Shown one piece after another: positions 46,801 through 58,001 of a DNA stretch of 64,000 nucleotides (the stretch's first letter is position 1; every line of letters begins with the position of its first letter). The stretch is from assembly GCF_024166365.1 (NCBI RefSeq), contig NC_064831.1, positions 28,014,768 through 28,078,767 of the forward strand, written 5' to 3'. This DNA is from Elephas maximus indicus. Its lineage: Eukaryota; Chordata; Mammalia; Proboscidea; Elephantidae. Made by a program: the position numbers and the translations under genes. The notes below the pieces were generated by a model. The model had not been told where the DNA came from. It saw only the letters and a program-made list of their open reading frames with translations, and did not search any database.

Positions 46801-48690
46801 CTACATGAATTATACCAACTGAAAATCCCCCCCGTAATGTACGAGAACGCTCATTTCCTTACTCACTGATTTAATTAGGTTCAAAATGAGAAACACAAAC
46901 TTCATTAGATCCCTTACCCACCTAACTAGGATAAAAATCTCTTGAACTTTTCTCACAATATTTGAAGTTTCCTCATTTAAAAAAAAAAAAAAAAAACTTG
47001 GGAGACAACTTTTCTGCACAGCCTTTCTGATCTTTCTGCTTATACGGGATTTTAGGCAAGACAGATCACAGCTCCCAAACGGTTATGTACTCCCAAGTCT
47101 CAGCCATGATCCTTGCATAAAGTTGCACACAGAATTTGATAAAGGATTGTTTTTAGAATTGTTTCCCTGCCCAATAAGCTACATGTCTTATGGCTAAGAT
47201 ATTTATCAACAGACTAGGGAAGCCCTCGTTTGGGGCTTAGGCCCTGTATAGCCTATGCCATAAGAATTGAAGAAGCAAAGTACTAGTAGCTATGTTCACA
47301 AGTCAAAAGAAATCTCATATGCAGTACAAATCAGGTTAACTGCTCATCCATATTTCACAAGTCAATTTAACACCACAGAAAGGTACACTCTGACATGAGT
47401 GTGCTAATTCTGTACTTCTGGCTAAAGGGAAGAGATGAAAAACAAAGAAGTACACTCTTCATATAATTATACCCAAGAAGTATCGGCTACCATTTGAACG
47501 TCTTTTGTTTGTCAGATGTTTTACCTTCAACACTATCAAGTGTTTACTGCCATTTTAGAGACAGAAATGTGTCAGAGAGATTAAAAACCATGTCCAAGTT
47601 CGAAGTGCTGTTACATGGTAGAAGTGGTACAAAAGCTTATACATTTCTCACCATATTATTATGCGTCACCAAATACACTGTGTGGTTGGTAAAGACTCTC
47701 GATTGTTTGAGATGTTTTATTCAAAGTGAAAACGTTATGTGGAAACTTGTAATTATTATGATTTGGGCCATTCCAAACATGTCTATGAAAAACTAACGCT
47801 TCTGTCTGTCTTTCTTTTGGCTTATTGTTTGAGTCATCTCTCTAATCCACAGGTATTACCAGGTAGCTGACAAAAGAAACACTCATATGTTTGCTGAACA
47901 AGTCATACACACCTGTGAGTCATAAACACAGCAATTAGATTGCAAACTCTCATGCAAATCACATACAGTTACAACAGAAAAAAAAAAAAAAGTGTTGGTT
48001 AAGTATGGTACCTACACTAATTTAAGCTAGGAACCCTAAGGTAGTGACCTGGAAAGTTAAGTATGGCATATGGTTATATGGTATCAATCTTCTTTAGAAG
48101 ATGAAAACTAATGGAATTTACTCCCCATATAACTTCTGCTGGAAACTTAAGTTGGCAGGAAAAATTTATTTGCAACCATTTCAAATTCTGTATACACAAA
48201 TTTTATGTTCCATACAGTTGCACAATGAGTTGATCAATATGGATTAATGTTTGGTATCTGAAAGTTGAAAGCTTTTTGTCTCTGCAATCAGTTATGTAAA
48301 CCATCATTAGGAATTAGTTACAAATGTCCACTACCAAACTATGAAGCAGCCAAAATGACCTGTGATTGTAATTATTCATGAGTAAAAGAGGGAACTTCAG
48401 TGGGCTCACCAAAAAATTATTTGTATTTGCACCTGAAAAGGATTTTTGTTACTATGTTTTGCAAAACCAACAATTTTCTGTCTACAATAACCTTTTTTCT
48501 TTGGTGCCATGTAGACACCGAGCTTATGACTGTATACCAATTAGGAGAAATTATTCTCAAGAAAAGGTCACAGGGATTATGTGTGAGAGCTAAAAAATTT
48601 TTTTTCATTCTAACAAAGAAAAATAAAACAAGACCATATTGGAAGCACCATAAATTTAATGTCAAAGAATTTGAAGTATAAAAATTAAAC
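46801..48690. other. No gene recognised apart from a MIR
   Basis: AT-rich. It contains an A17-18 run near 46980-46996 and an A14-15 run near 47977-47991. No coding signature supported. Confidence 0.45.
47490..47640 (-). repeat. MIR SINE (ancient)
   Basis: 'agtgtttactgccattttag', 'cagaaatgtgtcagagagat' and 'aaaaccatgtccaagttcga' resemble reversed MIR. Confidence 0.55.
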
Positions 48691-48784
48691 AACGCATGAT
48701 TACAACATTAAAAAAAATAACACTTCTCATTCAAACAACTTTACAATGAATATCAAAAACACAAATGAAGCATAACTATAAAAA

Positions 48785-49396
48785 CCTTAAATAAATTAAC
48801 AGCAAAATTACAATTTATTTCAATAACAAATAATTAACTAAAATATTTATAGTTAGTTTCAAGGACCACAATGGTAGACTGCTTTTCCTTTTGTGCTGCA
48901 TAAAATCTGCATCTTAATCTTTTTGCCTCATCATTTCTTTCTACATAATAGTTAGCTGCTTCTGGTTAAACACTTGCTGTAATCTCCAATACAGAGAGTG
49001 ATCCTTGGTAATCCCATCTAGTGTAACCACTGTGTACAAGTGTTTTAATATTCATGACATTCTAGTCAGCAAAGTTATTATGCAAAAATTAACATAAACT
49101 ACTGGGTTCTAATGCCCACTCAGGAATTAGAAGTATTTTAAATCCCAAAAGTTTAAAAAGAATAGTAGTTTACTGTACCTTTATTAAGAGAAACTACTGG
49201 ATAACTTTTTAAACCTTACATTTTCACAAATTCTGCAACTGTATGCTATTCTGAATTGTGGCTGATGTTTTACGCTGTTAAAATATACATTTATCCTTTT
49301 AAAACCAAATGTGTAAACCCGATTCCAAAATAAAACGGTACTTTAATTTGCATGTTTTACAAAGACATTTTCATACTAATGTTTACAACATTTTCT
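48785..49396 (-). other. Possible 3'UTR of an unidentified minus-strand gene
   Basis: Follows the stop codon of the candidate terminal exon (49397-49596). A minus-strand AATAAA lies at about 48813-48818, which could give a 3'UTR of about 600 bases. This is inference only; the region has no distinctive sequence. Confidence 0.25.
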
Positions 49397-49596
49397 TCAG
49401 AAGAATGAGGCCTGATTGGAGATATATAGTCGCTGTCCAACATGGCTGCCATTAGCAAATGATATTGTTGGTGACAAGGGATAGCTTGAATAAGAATAAG
49501 GCCTTGAAGTATAAGGAAGCACGCTGGGAGTCCCAGAAGAGAGGGTAGCACTAACAGGGGAAAGACTATTTATTGAGCTGCGACGAAAATTGTAGT
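49397..49596 (-). CDS. Candidate terminal exon, unidentified host gene
   Basis: A minus-strand block preceded by 'tgtatttatttacag' (a fair pyrimidine-rich acceptor ending in AG at 49597-49598). With two leading bases completing a split codon, it is open for 65 codons to a TGA at 49397. The peptide is rich in Ser, Pro and Tyr, for example 'RRSSINSLSPVSATLSSGTP' and 'TSRPYSYSSYPLSPT', as in disordered protein tails. The phase-0 frame stops after eight codons. I do not recognise the protein. The upstream candidate exon at 57940-57999 ends in phase 0, so it cannot join this block directly in the open frame. Another exon, or a different donor, would be needed. It may be chance. Confidence 0.35.
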
Positions 49597-50363
49597 CTGT
49601 AAATAAATACATGAACAATTATGCTGCACATATTTATGGGTATAAATTTAATTCAAAGACACAAAGCATTAAAACTATAATCACATTTTAACATAATGTT
49701 CTAACTTTCAAAATCCTGATGATACTACGTTGCTGGCAAAGATTATCTCAGTGTACTACACACTACACTGGAAATCCTGATGGTTTTATCAGTCAGTATT
49801 ACGTATCCTTCATTGACACAATGCTTCAGAGATCTTACTAGAGTGCATTCTTGGATGTTTACTTTTTTGAGAGGTTTTTTTGTTTTGTTTTAGTTTGTTT
49901 TTGTTGTTTGGATCATAGCAAAAGAGAAACTCTGATTTATCTTGCTCCACAATGAAGCTTCTTTTACATCTGGTTCTAGGGCTAAGGAATAATCCATGAA
50001 GAAAAGGTAAAAAACAGCCAATTCATACTTGCTTCTTTTTATGAAACTGTATTAGGCATCGAACCAGCAGAAACACTCACCCCTGGACTGCAGAAACATT
50101 TGGTGTTAAGTAACTGTCTGATATTTCATTATTTAAATACTACTATAAACATTTATACAACTCAACACACCAATTTAACATTAGAGTCCTACTGGTACCA
50201 TAAAACAGTAAAAATCTTCATAAAATAAACTTTAAGAAACCATTATCAACTTAATAGAAAAACACTCAAAATTAAACCAAATTATTAAAAATACAGTATT
50301 TGAAATATTACTGTTCCACAATAAACATTCATCTTATATACTAATAATTTCCTGCTTCATTAA

Positions 50364-50587
50364 TTATAATATTTCTAGACAGTATGTGTGTATATCAAAG
50401 ACCAAATTTGTAAATCTTTCACTTTCCAAAAACTCAACTATGTTCTTTAGTGTAGAATAAGCCAAGGGTGTGACAATGGCTAGCAAATGATTATTTATGA
50501 AAGTTATGGCGTCATCTAGGGATGGAAGAAAAGGAATCAGGTCATCTAGTGCACAGGTAAAGTTTTTTTCTGTAAGTTTTCCTGGTA
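50364..50587 (-). CDS. Candidate alternative terminal exon, unidentified
   Basis: Minus strand, preceded by 'tgttttacatcatttatag' as a possible acceptor. With two leading bases of a split codon it is open for 73 codons to a TAA at 50364. The peptide is mostly aliphatic and acidic ('CALDDLIPFLPSLDDAITF', 'NNHLLAIVTPLAYSTLKN'). It would need the same incoming phase as 49397-49596, which fits alternative last exons. I do not recognise it. Open stretches of this length also arise by chance in the window, so the support is weak. Confidence 0.2.
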
Positions 50588-52009
50588 CTATAAATGATGT
50601 AAAACAAATGAGTATTAACTTAATGTTGTCATGGGACTTAATGTTTAGCCAACAGGAATGAGATCAACTGCAGGAGAATAAGCTCAAGCAACATCAGAAA
50701 GGACCTAGTTAAAAAAACAAAATGGAAAAAAAATGACAATCAGTTAAATATAGGTTTAATTTCTAGAATTGTAAAAACTAACTTGAATAATTTTATAACT
50801 TTTTAATTTTTATGAATGTTACCATAATATCAATAAAAGCAGTATATACCAGGAAGACAGAAATATATTTACAGCCTCCAGTTTTAAATATTTTCAGTAT
50901 TCTTAAAGAAGGTAAGAACTACTCTGATTCCAGCCGCTTTTCTAACGTTCAAAGGATGACTCCAGGTATTCACAGTTGAATTTTTTTCTTCTCTTAAAGG
51001 ATGCACTTTGCCTGAGGGGTTACAGCACCGAGTATAAACAGAAGATCACTGCCCCTATGGTGATCCAGAATAACTGCTTAAAAAAACACCTCAGTTCTGA
51101 TTCCCTCCCCCCAAAGATCAGTAAGCAAATATATTCAATTCCTTATTAACCACATATGTATGACACACCTAGCTTTTTCAAATGTTAACAACGTGGTCAT
51201 CTCCAGCATGATTTAGAAAAGCAGGTGTTTCAATAATTACATTTCTGCAGCTACGTTTCCTCACAGGTGTGTGAAGTAGATTTCAAAAAGAAATCACTTT
51301 TGCTCTGGGTTTATATTCAAGAGCTAATGCAATGTAGACAGAGGAAATATCTCTGGGGGAAGATTTCACAAAGTAGCTAGCATGCCAGCATAGCGCTTAG
51401 GACTGAAAGTCTGCATTTCTATAGTCCTCTACTGAAAACCTTTCATTTTACAATATACTAATCAACTGCTGCATTCTCACACTGTGAAGGCGACTCAACA
51501 AAAATACAAACTTAAAGTTGATCAGCATGATTTTCCACTCTGGAAAAATCGAGAGGAAAAAAAAAAAAAGATTAGCAAACAAAAAGTTTCAGATGATTCT
51601 AAGATTTTACAAGCATTTCAAAAATAAATTTTATTAGAATGTAAAAATCTAAATATATTAAGAAAAACATCTGGGTGATTAGAAAATACAATACACACCA
51701 AACCTAATGAAATGTACACCTAACTAATAGGATAAACTTAGAAGTAGAATGTTTTTCTGGGATCTAAAATACAATTTACATATCACAGAAAATAAAAAAA
51801 TCAGAAGGCCTCACTGATTTTTAGGAACTGAGTTAAAATTCCTCGCATGTACCCACTCGCCCACCCCTGCTTTTCCTTCCCAGTGAACATCCTTAGCTCT
51901 TCAATCACACTGTGTCTGCTTCAGACCGGGGTATGTACTCCCCTTTGCCCTTCTCAAGGGAATGATACAGAGCCAATTTCAGAACTTAAATTTTACACTA
52001 AATATTATT
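50588..52009. other. No gene firmly recognised
   Basis: AT-rich sequence with an A12 run near 51558. A short minus-strand frame with a hydrophobic end (51020-51096) is discussed in the findings. Confidence 0.4.
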
Positions 52010-52850
52010 CAACTGTCTTAACACTGTTTAAACAGAGGTATAACTTACATACAGTAAAATGCATAAATCCTATGTGCTCACTTAAATGAGTTTTGATAAC
52101 TGTATACATCCATGTAAAACCAACACCCAAAACCAAGGTATAAACCATATTCACCAACCCAGCAGTTCCCTTGTGCCCCTTTTTAGTCAACGGCATCCCA
52201 CAGGAGGCAACCACTTTCTGATTTCTATTACCATGAGAAGGTTTGCCTATTCTTGGAATTCATATAAATGGAATCTAAATATGTATGTTTTTATGTTTAG
52301 CTGCTTTCACTCAACATAGTTTCTAACACTGATTTATGTTATCGTGTGCATCGGTAGTTCTTTTAACTGCTGAGTTGTATTCCAGTGTATGAATATACCA
52401 CTATTTCTTTATCCATTCACCTGCAGATGGCTACTTGGGTTGTTTCTAATTGGTGTGTTCCATTATGAATAAAGCTGCTATGAATATTCTTGTACAAGTC
52501 TTTTTGTGGATGTATGTTTTTATTTCTTTTGAGTAAATACCCAGAAGTAGAACGGCGGTCATAGATACTGCCCAACAGTTCCCCAGTGTGCCCACTTTAA
52601 GTTTAGACCAGCAACACAGGAGCACTCCAGGTGCTCCACATCTCATCAGCACTTGGCACTGCCAGTGTTTTTAATTTTAGCCATTCCAGAGAATGTGAAA
52701 TGGTATCCTATCATGGTTTTAACTGGAATTCCCTGATGACTAATGATCTATTTACAGCCCATTGGTCCAACTTTTTTAAGTGTCTGCTCAAGCCTTCGGA
52801 TCTTTTTACTGGGTTGGTTTATCTTTTTAATTACTGATACTAAAAATATT
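52010..52850 (-). mobile_element. Ancient L1 3' region fragment
   Basis: Reversed old L1 sequence: 'cagtgtatgaatataccact', 'atccattcacctgcagatg', 'gaataaagctgctatgaata', 'ttgagtaaatacccagaagt'. Many breaks. It includes a decayed end of ORF2. Confidence 0.75.
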
Positions 52851-53989
52851 TTTGACTAATCAAATTCTCTTATCAAAATCATAAAGAGGAACAGGTTGAG
52901 ACTTTAGAAGTTTCTAATTTAAACTACCTGTTTCATTGATGAATGACAGAGACAAAGGTAGTTGGTTAAGTAACAGATCCATATTCCCACAGCTAATGGG
53001 AGAAAGAACAAGTTAAACATTAAGCCTTCTAATTCTTAGGAAGATGTCATTTCCATTTGGCCAAGCTCTTCCACTTCAGCAATCTTCTCAAACTAGGTTG
53101 AGTGGAAGTGTCTTAAGAGGCTGTTGTGGGCAGGAGGAGAGAAGGAAAGTGATGGTGTCCTCGGCTCCCTGGCCTTTTGCTTGCCCCCCCACCCCCACCC
53201 CGCGCCCTTTTCAACCCACACAGCTCTGCATTCCCATGTTTTATATGCTCAAGTTTTATGTAATATTTCACTTGAAAAAAAAAAGTTCCTTTGCAAAAAA
53301 AGTTTGATAATTGTTGCTGTAATGTATTATTAGAGATAACATTTTGATAAAATCCTCTACAATTTCACCTTTGTATCTTGAATGAATACAAATATTTTCA
53401 TAGAATAAATTTAATCTAGATCAAGGACAGACAAGAGGCTTAACCTTATGTGTAATTCTCATCAAGCAGTAATGGCTAGCAGAAGCCTTGGGTGTAGAAA
53501 GATTCCGACAAAGAAAGCGAATAATGACGGCTGCACCCCGACGCGGGAGCAAGTGTAAAGACAGGCCACGCACACCTCACACGGAGCTGGTCCTGCCCAC
53601 ACAGTCACCGTAATCTGGTCTGATACCTTTGTCTGCCCAACACAAGAAACAATCTGGTAGCGAATGCCACCGATATATTTCTCAGTGATGTGTAAGCAAT
53701 GGATATACTGACTTACAGAATTTCTTGTTTTCTTTTGTTACTAAATTTATTTTACACATCTTCACCAAACATCACAGATATTCTAGGTGCTGTACTGTCT
53801 TGCCTTAAATTGAGTTCGGCGGAAAATGTCTTCTCACATTAATTTTGGATATCCTTTTATTTTAGCTGGTTTCTGACTAGACACTCTTTAGAACAATCTT
53901 CCATTATAAAGCATATTTTCCTAATGATTGATTACTTCCTTCTCCTTGTTAGCTATGTGAGTTCTACCTCCACATGCAGCCCTTTTTTA
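52851..53989. other. No gene recognised
   Basis: About 1.1 kb with a C-rich run at about 53184-53205 and an A11 run near 53277. No coding signature. Confidence 0.4.
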
Positions 53990-54570
53990 AGGCACCTCTT
54001 TATAAAGTGCACAATTCAGCAGTATATTCACAGAGCTGTGCAGCCAACACCACTGTCTAATCTCAGAACATTTTCATCTCCTAAAAATAAAACACTGTAC
54101 CCATTAGCAGTTATTCTCTACATACTCCCCTCCAGCCCCAGAAACCACTGATCTTTGTGTTTCCATAGATCTGCCTATTCTAAACATCTCATATAAATGG
54201 AGTCATACAATATGTAGTTTTTTGTGGCTGGTTTCTTCACTTAGTATAAAGTCTTCGAGGTTCATCCATGCTATAGTGTGCATCAGGACTATATTCATTT
54301 TTACGGCCAAACAGTATTCCACTGTATGGATATGCCATACCCTGTTCATCCATTTACCAGCTGATGGACTTTGGGGTTGTAATTAGGAATAATGCTGCTA
54401 TGAACACTTGGGTACAAATTTTTGCATGGAAATATGTTATCAATTCTCTTGAGTAAATGCCTAGGAATGGAATTACTGGGTGATTTTTTTTTTATGGTAA
54501 CTGTATGTTCAACTTTTTGGGGAACTGGCAAACTGTTTTCAAAGCTGCTGCACCATTTTACAACAATGTA
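53990..54570 (-). mobile_element. Ancient L1 3' region fragment
   Basis: 'cagtattccactgtatggat', 'catccatttaccagctgatg', 'aataatgctgctatgaacac' and 'gagtaaatgcctaggaatgg' are reversed old L1 3' sequence. Confidence 0.75.
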
Positions 54571-55910
54571 TGAGGATGAAGCAGCTGATCTTTTATCTAT
54601 GAAATATATTTCCCAGACCTTAAGCATTTCTTCAGATGTCTATGGGATCTTTACAGAAATTTCTGAAAAAAAATTCCCAATTTCACCATTTTATTTCAAT
54701 TTCTAAACAGTCAATAAACATAACCAAAGGTTATTTTGCAATGAAACAGTTAATTTCATCTGCAAAATAATTTTTTTAACTGTACTGTATAATCCTAGAA
54801 CATAAAATATGACTGGGTTCAAATACAGAGGTAAAACACCATCTAAGTAACATTTATCATTCCATACTTTCTATCCTAGCACAGACAATCAAGACCTAAG
54901 TGTGAAGTAAAGTATTTTTAGAATTCTGGCTTAAAAAAAAAATACATAGTGATAAAAAATGATAAAGCAACTTATAACTGATATTTAAAAATCATCAAGT
55001 AGAAAATTTTAAAGGATAACATTATCATCAAATTTTTTAGGCTGCCATGAGTATGTGAATATTAATAATGGATGACTGGAGAAGAAGTTATTGCCTGTGA
55101 TTGCTTCCTTATAAAGTTCTGGTTGGTTAGTTCTCTATTAATTTATTTTTACTAGAGTGATTTTTTCAGATTTATTTTGGGGGGAAAATATCATCTGTAC
55201 TTGTTCTTAAACTCAAATATTTTTTTCAATTTTCCCAAACAATTCTGAAAGAATGATTTGGGTTTTATATTTTCCTGTGAAACTTTGAAGGTATACAATA
55301 ACTATCGTAAACACAGATTCGTCAGTCTTTTGCATCTTTTTTTTTTTCTGAGAAACTAGAGCTGCTTCATTCTTAATTACTTATTTGCTACAATTTAAAA
55401 TTTCAAAAATACGAGTTTCAAATTCCAGAGAATGCAAACTAATGTACAGCGATAGAAAGCAGATCAGAGGTTGCTTGACAAGGAGGGGAAATGGAAGAAC
55501 GGATTACAAAGGGGCAAGAGACAACAACCGAGGGTAATAGGAATGCTTGCTCTCTTGACTGCAGTGACTTTCACAGATGTAGACACACATCAAAACTGAT
55601 GAAACTGCATACTTTAAATCTGTGTATTTTATTGTGCTTCAGCTATACCTCAAAAAGGAGTTATAAAACAAACAAAACCCAAGTGTGTCTTTTGATCTGC
55701 TTCGGTGTTTCCCAGCCCACACTCCCGTACAATTCAAATACCTCAAAACAAGAATCCCTTACCCAAATAATCATGGGAAAATTTTTAAGACAGATGGATT
55801 TAGAAGTTTTAGAAGTTGCTACTACAATTACTCAATATGAGATGATGCATTACGATCTTCCAAGAGGAGTATACAGTACAGTTTTTCCCAACCTTATTTG
55901 ACCTTAAGCT
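54571..55910. other. No gene recognised
   Basis: AT-rich. A 136-codon frame on the + strand (55491-55901) shows no motif. Its start region ('gaggggaaatggaagaacgg', 'acctcaaaaaggagttataa') looks like a decayed repeat tail. Confidence 0.4.
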
Positions 55911-56118
55911 AAAAAACCAAACCCTTTCCCATCAAGTTGATTCTGACTCATAGCGACCCTACATGACAAAGCAGAACTGCCCTATAGGGTTTCCAAGGCT
56001 GTAAATCTTTACGGAAGCAGACTGCCACATCTTTCTCCTGTAGAGCGGCTGGTGGGTTCCAACAGTGGGCCTTTCGGTTAGCAGCCGAATGCTTAACCAC
56101 TACGCCACCAGGACTCCT
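55911..56118 (-). mobile_element. AfroSINE, long-middle subtype
   Basis: Reverse orientation: 'gactcatagcgaccctacat', 'gtttccaaggctgtaaatc', 'cagactgccacatctttctc', 'ttcggttagcagccgaatgc'. The flanks share an imperfect repeat (TTATTTGACCTTA on the left, TTACTTGACCTCA on the right), a probable decayed TSD. Confidence 0.93.
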
Positions 56119-56458
56119 TTACTTGACCTCAGGAACAGTTATTTCACTGAGCATCTGTGAAAATCAGTTTGAGAGGAATTCCTAATCAAGATAATATGCA
56201 ATGGGGAAACAAACAAAAAAACCCACAGATAAGTTTTTCAGATATTTTAAACACAGTAATTTACAAAGTCAAATGCCTTCAGAGGCCAAGACATAATAAG
56301 CAAAAAAGAACTCTGAGAGGACCAAGTGTAAACAGCAGGTGAGCAGCTATCAAGCCTAACTGCTTTCCTTTCAAACAAACCACATCTAAAGTGTCCAGTC
56401 TGCTACCTCTGTATTCAGAGGTTAATTATGTCAAACATCTTTTAATGCTAGCTTCCAC

Positions 56459-56488
56459 AAAAAAAAAAAAATTTTTTTTTTTTTTTTC
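56459..56488. repeat. A-run followed by T-run
   Basis: About 13-14 A directly followed by about 15-16 T, forming a perfect self-complementary block. Confidence 0.85.
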
Positions 56489-56881
56489 AACACGTTCTGA
56501 AAAAGCAATACAGCAGCCTGTGAGAAGGAAGGTTCTGACCTGAGCTGCGGCAATCTAGATTTCAGTATAGCTAGAACTGTAGCTCTCTTCCCTCTGTAAG
56601 TTATCTAGGCAAAAGTGAAGAGAAGATCAAAGTCTGAGAAAAGATAGCAACTCTTTTCAAGTTTCACTTCTATCAGTAAAATCAGTCCTAGTGATTAATG
56701 TTAACTGTAAAAACAATGTAGGAAAGGCAGTTCTGAGACTAGCATCATATATTTGAATTTTTATGCTAAGATTAAGATCTCTAAAAATCAGTGTAATTCT
56801 CAATTATAATAAAGCTATTTCTCTAAACATCTGAAGTATGGTTTAGACTAATTAACAATAATGCTAATATCTACTGAGTAC

Positions 56882-56893
56882 TCATTAAGTGCT
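56882..56893 (+). repeat. AfroSINE TSD, left (first SINE in MIR)
   Basis: 'tcattaagtgct', repeated exactly at 57072-57083. Confidence 0.88.
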
Positions 56894-57071
56894 GAAGCCC
56901 AGATGGTGCAGTGGTTAGGAGCTTGGCTGGTGACCAAAAGACTGCCAGTTCGAGTCTACCAGCTCCTCCTTGGAAACGCTTACGGGGCAGTTCTACTGTC
57001 CTAGACGGTCACTGTGAGTTGGAATCGACTCGACCGCAACAGGTCTTTTGTTTGTTTTTGTTTTTTTTCTT
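56894..57071 (+). mobile_element. AfroSINE
   Basis: 'cagatggtgcagtggttag', 'gaccaaaagactgccagttc', 'gagttggaatcgactcgacc' and a T/G-rich tail. Short subtype, with a 12-bp perfect TSD. Confidence 0.93.
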
Positions 57072-57083
57072 TCATTAAGTGCT
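57072..57083 (+). repeat. AfroSINE TSD, right (first SINE in MIR)
   Basis: Exact copy of 56882-56893. Confidence 0.88.
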
Positions 57084-57140
57084 AGGCACTATTCTAAGTG
57101 TCAAAAATAACAATATAAGGTCAGAACTATTTAATCCATA

Positions 57141-57152
57141 TAATACCTTTAT
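57141..57152 (+). repeat. AfroSINE TSD, left (second SINE in MIR)
   Basis: 'taatacctttat', repeated exactly at 57309-57320. Confidence 0.88.
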
Positions 57153-57308
57153 TGGAAACCCTGGTGGCATAGTGGTTAAGTGCTACGGCTGCTAACCAAG
57201 AGGTCTGCAGTTCAAATCTGCCAGGCGCTCCTTGAAAACTCTATGGGGCAGTTCTACTCTGTCCTATAGGGTGGCTATAAGTCGAAATTGACTCAACAGC
57301 AGTGGGTT
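57153..57308 (+). mobile_element. AfroSINE
   Basis: 'ggaaaccctggtggcatagt', 'gctgctaaccaagaggtctg', 'gttctactctgtcctatagg', then a tail ending 'cagcagtgggttt'. Perfect 12-bp TSD. Same orientation as the SINE 82 bp upstream. Confidence 0.94.
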
Positions 57309-57320
57309 TAATACCTTTAT
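57309..57320 (+). repeat. AfroSINE TSD, right (second SINE in MIR)
   Basis: Exact copy of 57141-57152. Confidence 0.88.
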
Positions 57321-57939
57321 AAGATAAGCACTATTATTATTCCCTTTGAAAGAAGAAGAAATTGGGGCACAGTTAAGACTCATAATTCAAGGACACAGAA
57401 CTAGTCCATGGACTGTGCCCCAGGGAACCATAACACGTGACCAGGAGTTCAAGACAGTAAAAATCCACTGGAAATAAAACTACCTTAGCTTCCTACTAAA
57501 GTTTATCTGTCTCAGTACCATGGTGTAAAAACTAAACAGAAGTCCTAGAAAACATGACTTTTATTCTAAACTACATCAGTAATAACTTTGATTTAATGAA
57601 GTTATAAAAATTAAAGTGTCACTCTTAGGTAAGTTTGTGAAGTGCTGGAAATCCTGCATATAACACGTTCCCTCCAGTTATATCTACCTCACAGCACTAC
57701 CAGTTTAACATCTTAGTGTTTACAAGGTACCACAGAGCATGTCAGAAGCTCTGAGACTGCTCTGAGATACGAAATACTTTTCTAAAGGACTCTATAATTA
57801 ACAAAGTTATAATAATCAAAATACTTTGCAAGAGTACACTGAAAAATCTTCAGTATTTCTTACAACCACTAGAAGAATAACTTACAACTGGCTTTCTGAA
57901 AACGAAATATATCAATATTCCTAAGAAACTTTTTCTTAC

Positions 57940-57999
57940 CTGTTTATTTCCTCCAAATTCTTCTACCCATGTCCAGGCTGAAGAGATTGTGTTCCCTGT
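57940..57999 (-). CDS. Candidate 60-nt internal exon, unidentified host gene
   Basis: Minus strand. The acceptor is preceded by 'ttctgtctccactgcttaca' and ends in AG at 58000-58001, with a good pyrimidine tract. The donor is CAG then GTAAGAAA, which fits the mammalian consensus. The block is exactly 20 codons, and only phase 0 is free of stops: it reads TGNTISSAWTWV then EEFGGNKQ. A second donor-like site (GTAAGTTA) lies 54 bases (18 codons) further, so a 38-codon version is also open. I do not recognise the protein family. This is the best-supported non-transposon coding candidate in the window, but one short block can still arise by chance. Confidence 0.45.
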
Positions 58000-58001
58000 C
58001 T

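Larger units (their letters stand above)
56850..57410 (-). repeat. MIR interrupted by two AfroSINEs
   Basis: Reversed MIR pieces lie in order around two SINEs: 'aatatctactgagtactcat' (before 56893), 'tgctaggcactattctaag' (57080-57098), and 'gataagcactattattattc' with 'gaaattggggcacagttaag' (after 57308). Together they make up one MIR copy. Confidence 0.7.

Noticed and set aside
55491-55901. 136-codon plus-strand open frame
   Set aside because: The longest non-L1 frame, but the peptide is patternless and the sequence near its start and middle looks like decayed repeat. No splice sites or homology recognised.
57886-57895. 10-nt microexon between an acceptor-like and a donor-like site
   Set aside because: The upstream gap to the 57940 donor is only 44 bases, below the usual minimum for a mammalian intron. 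It is more likely part of a longer alternative exon or chance.
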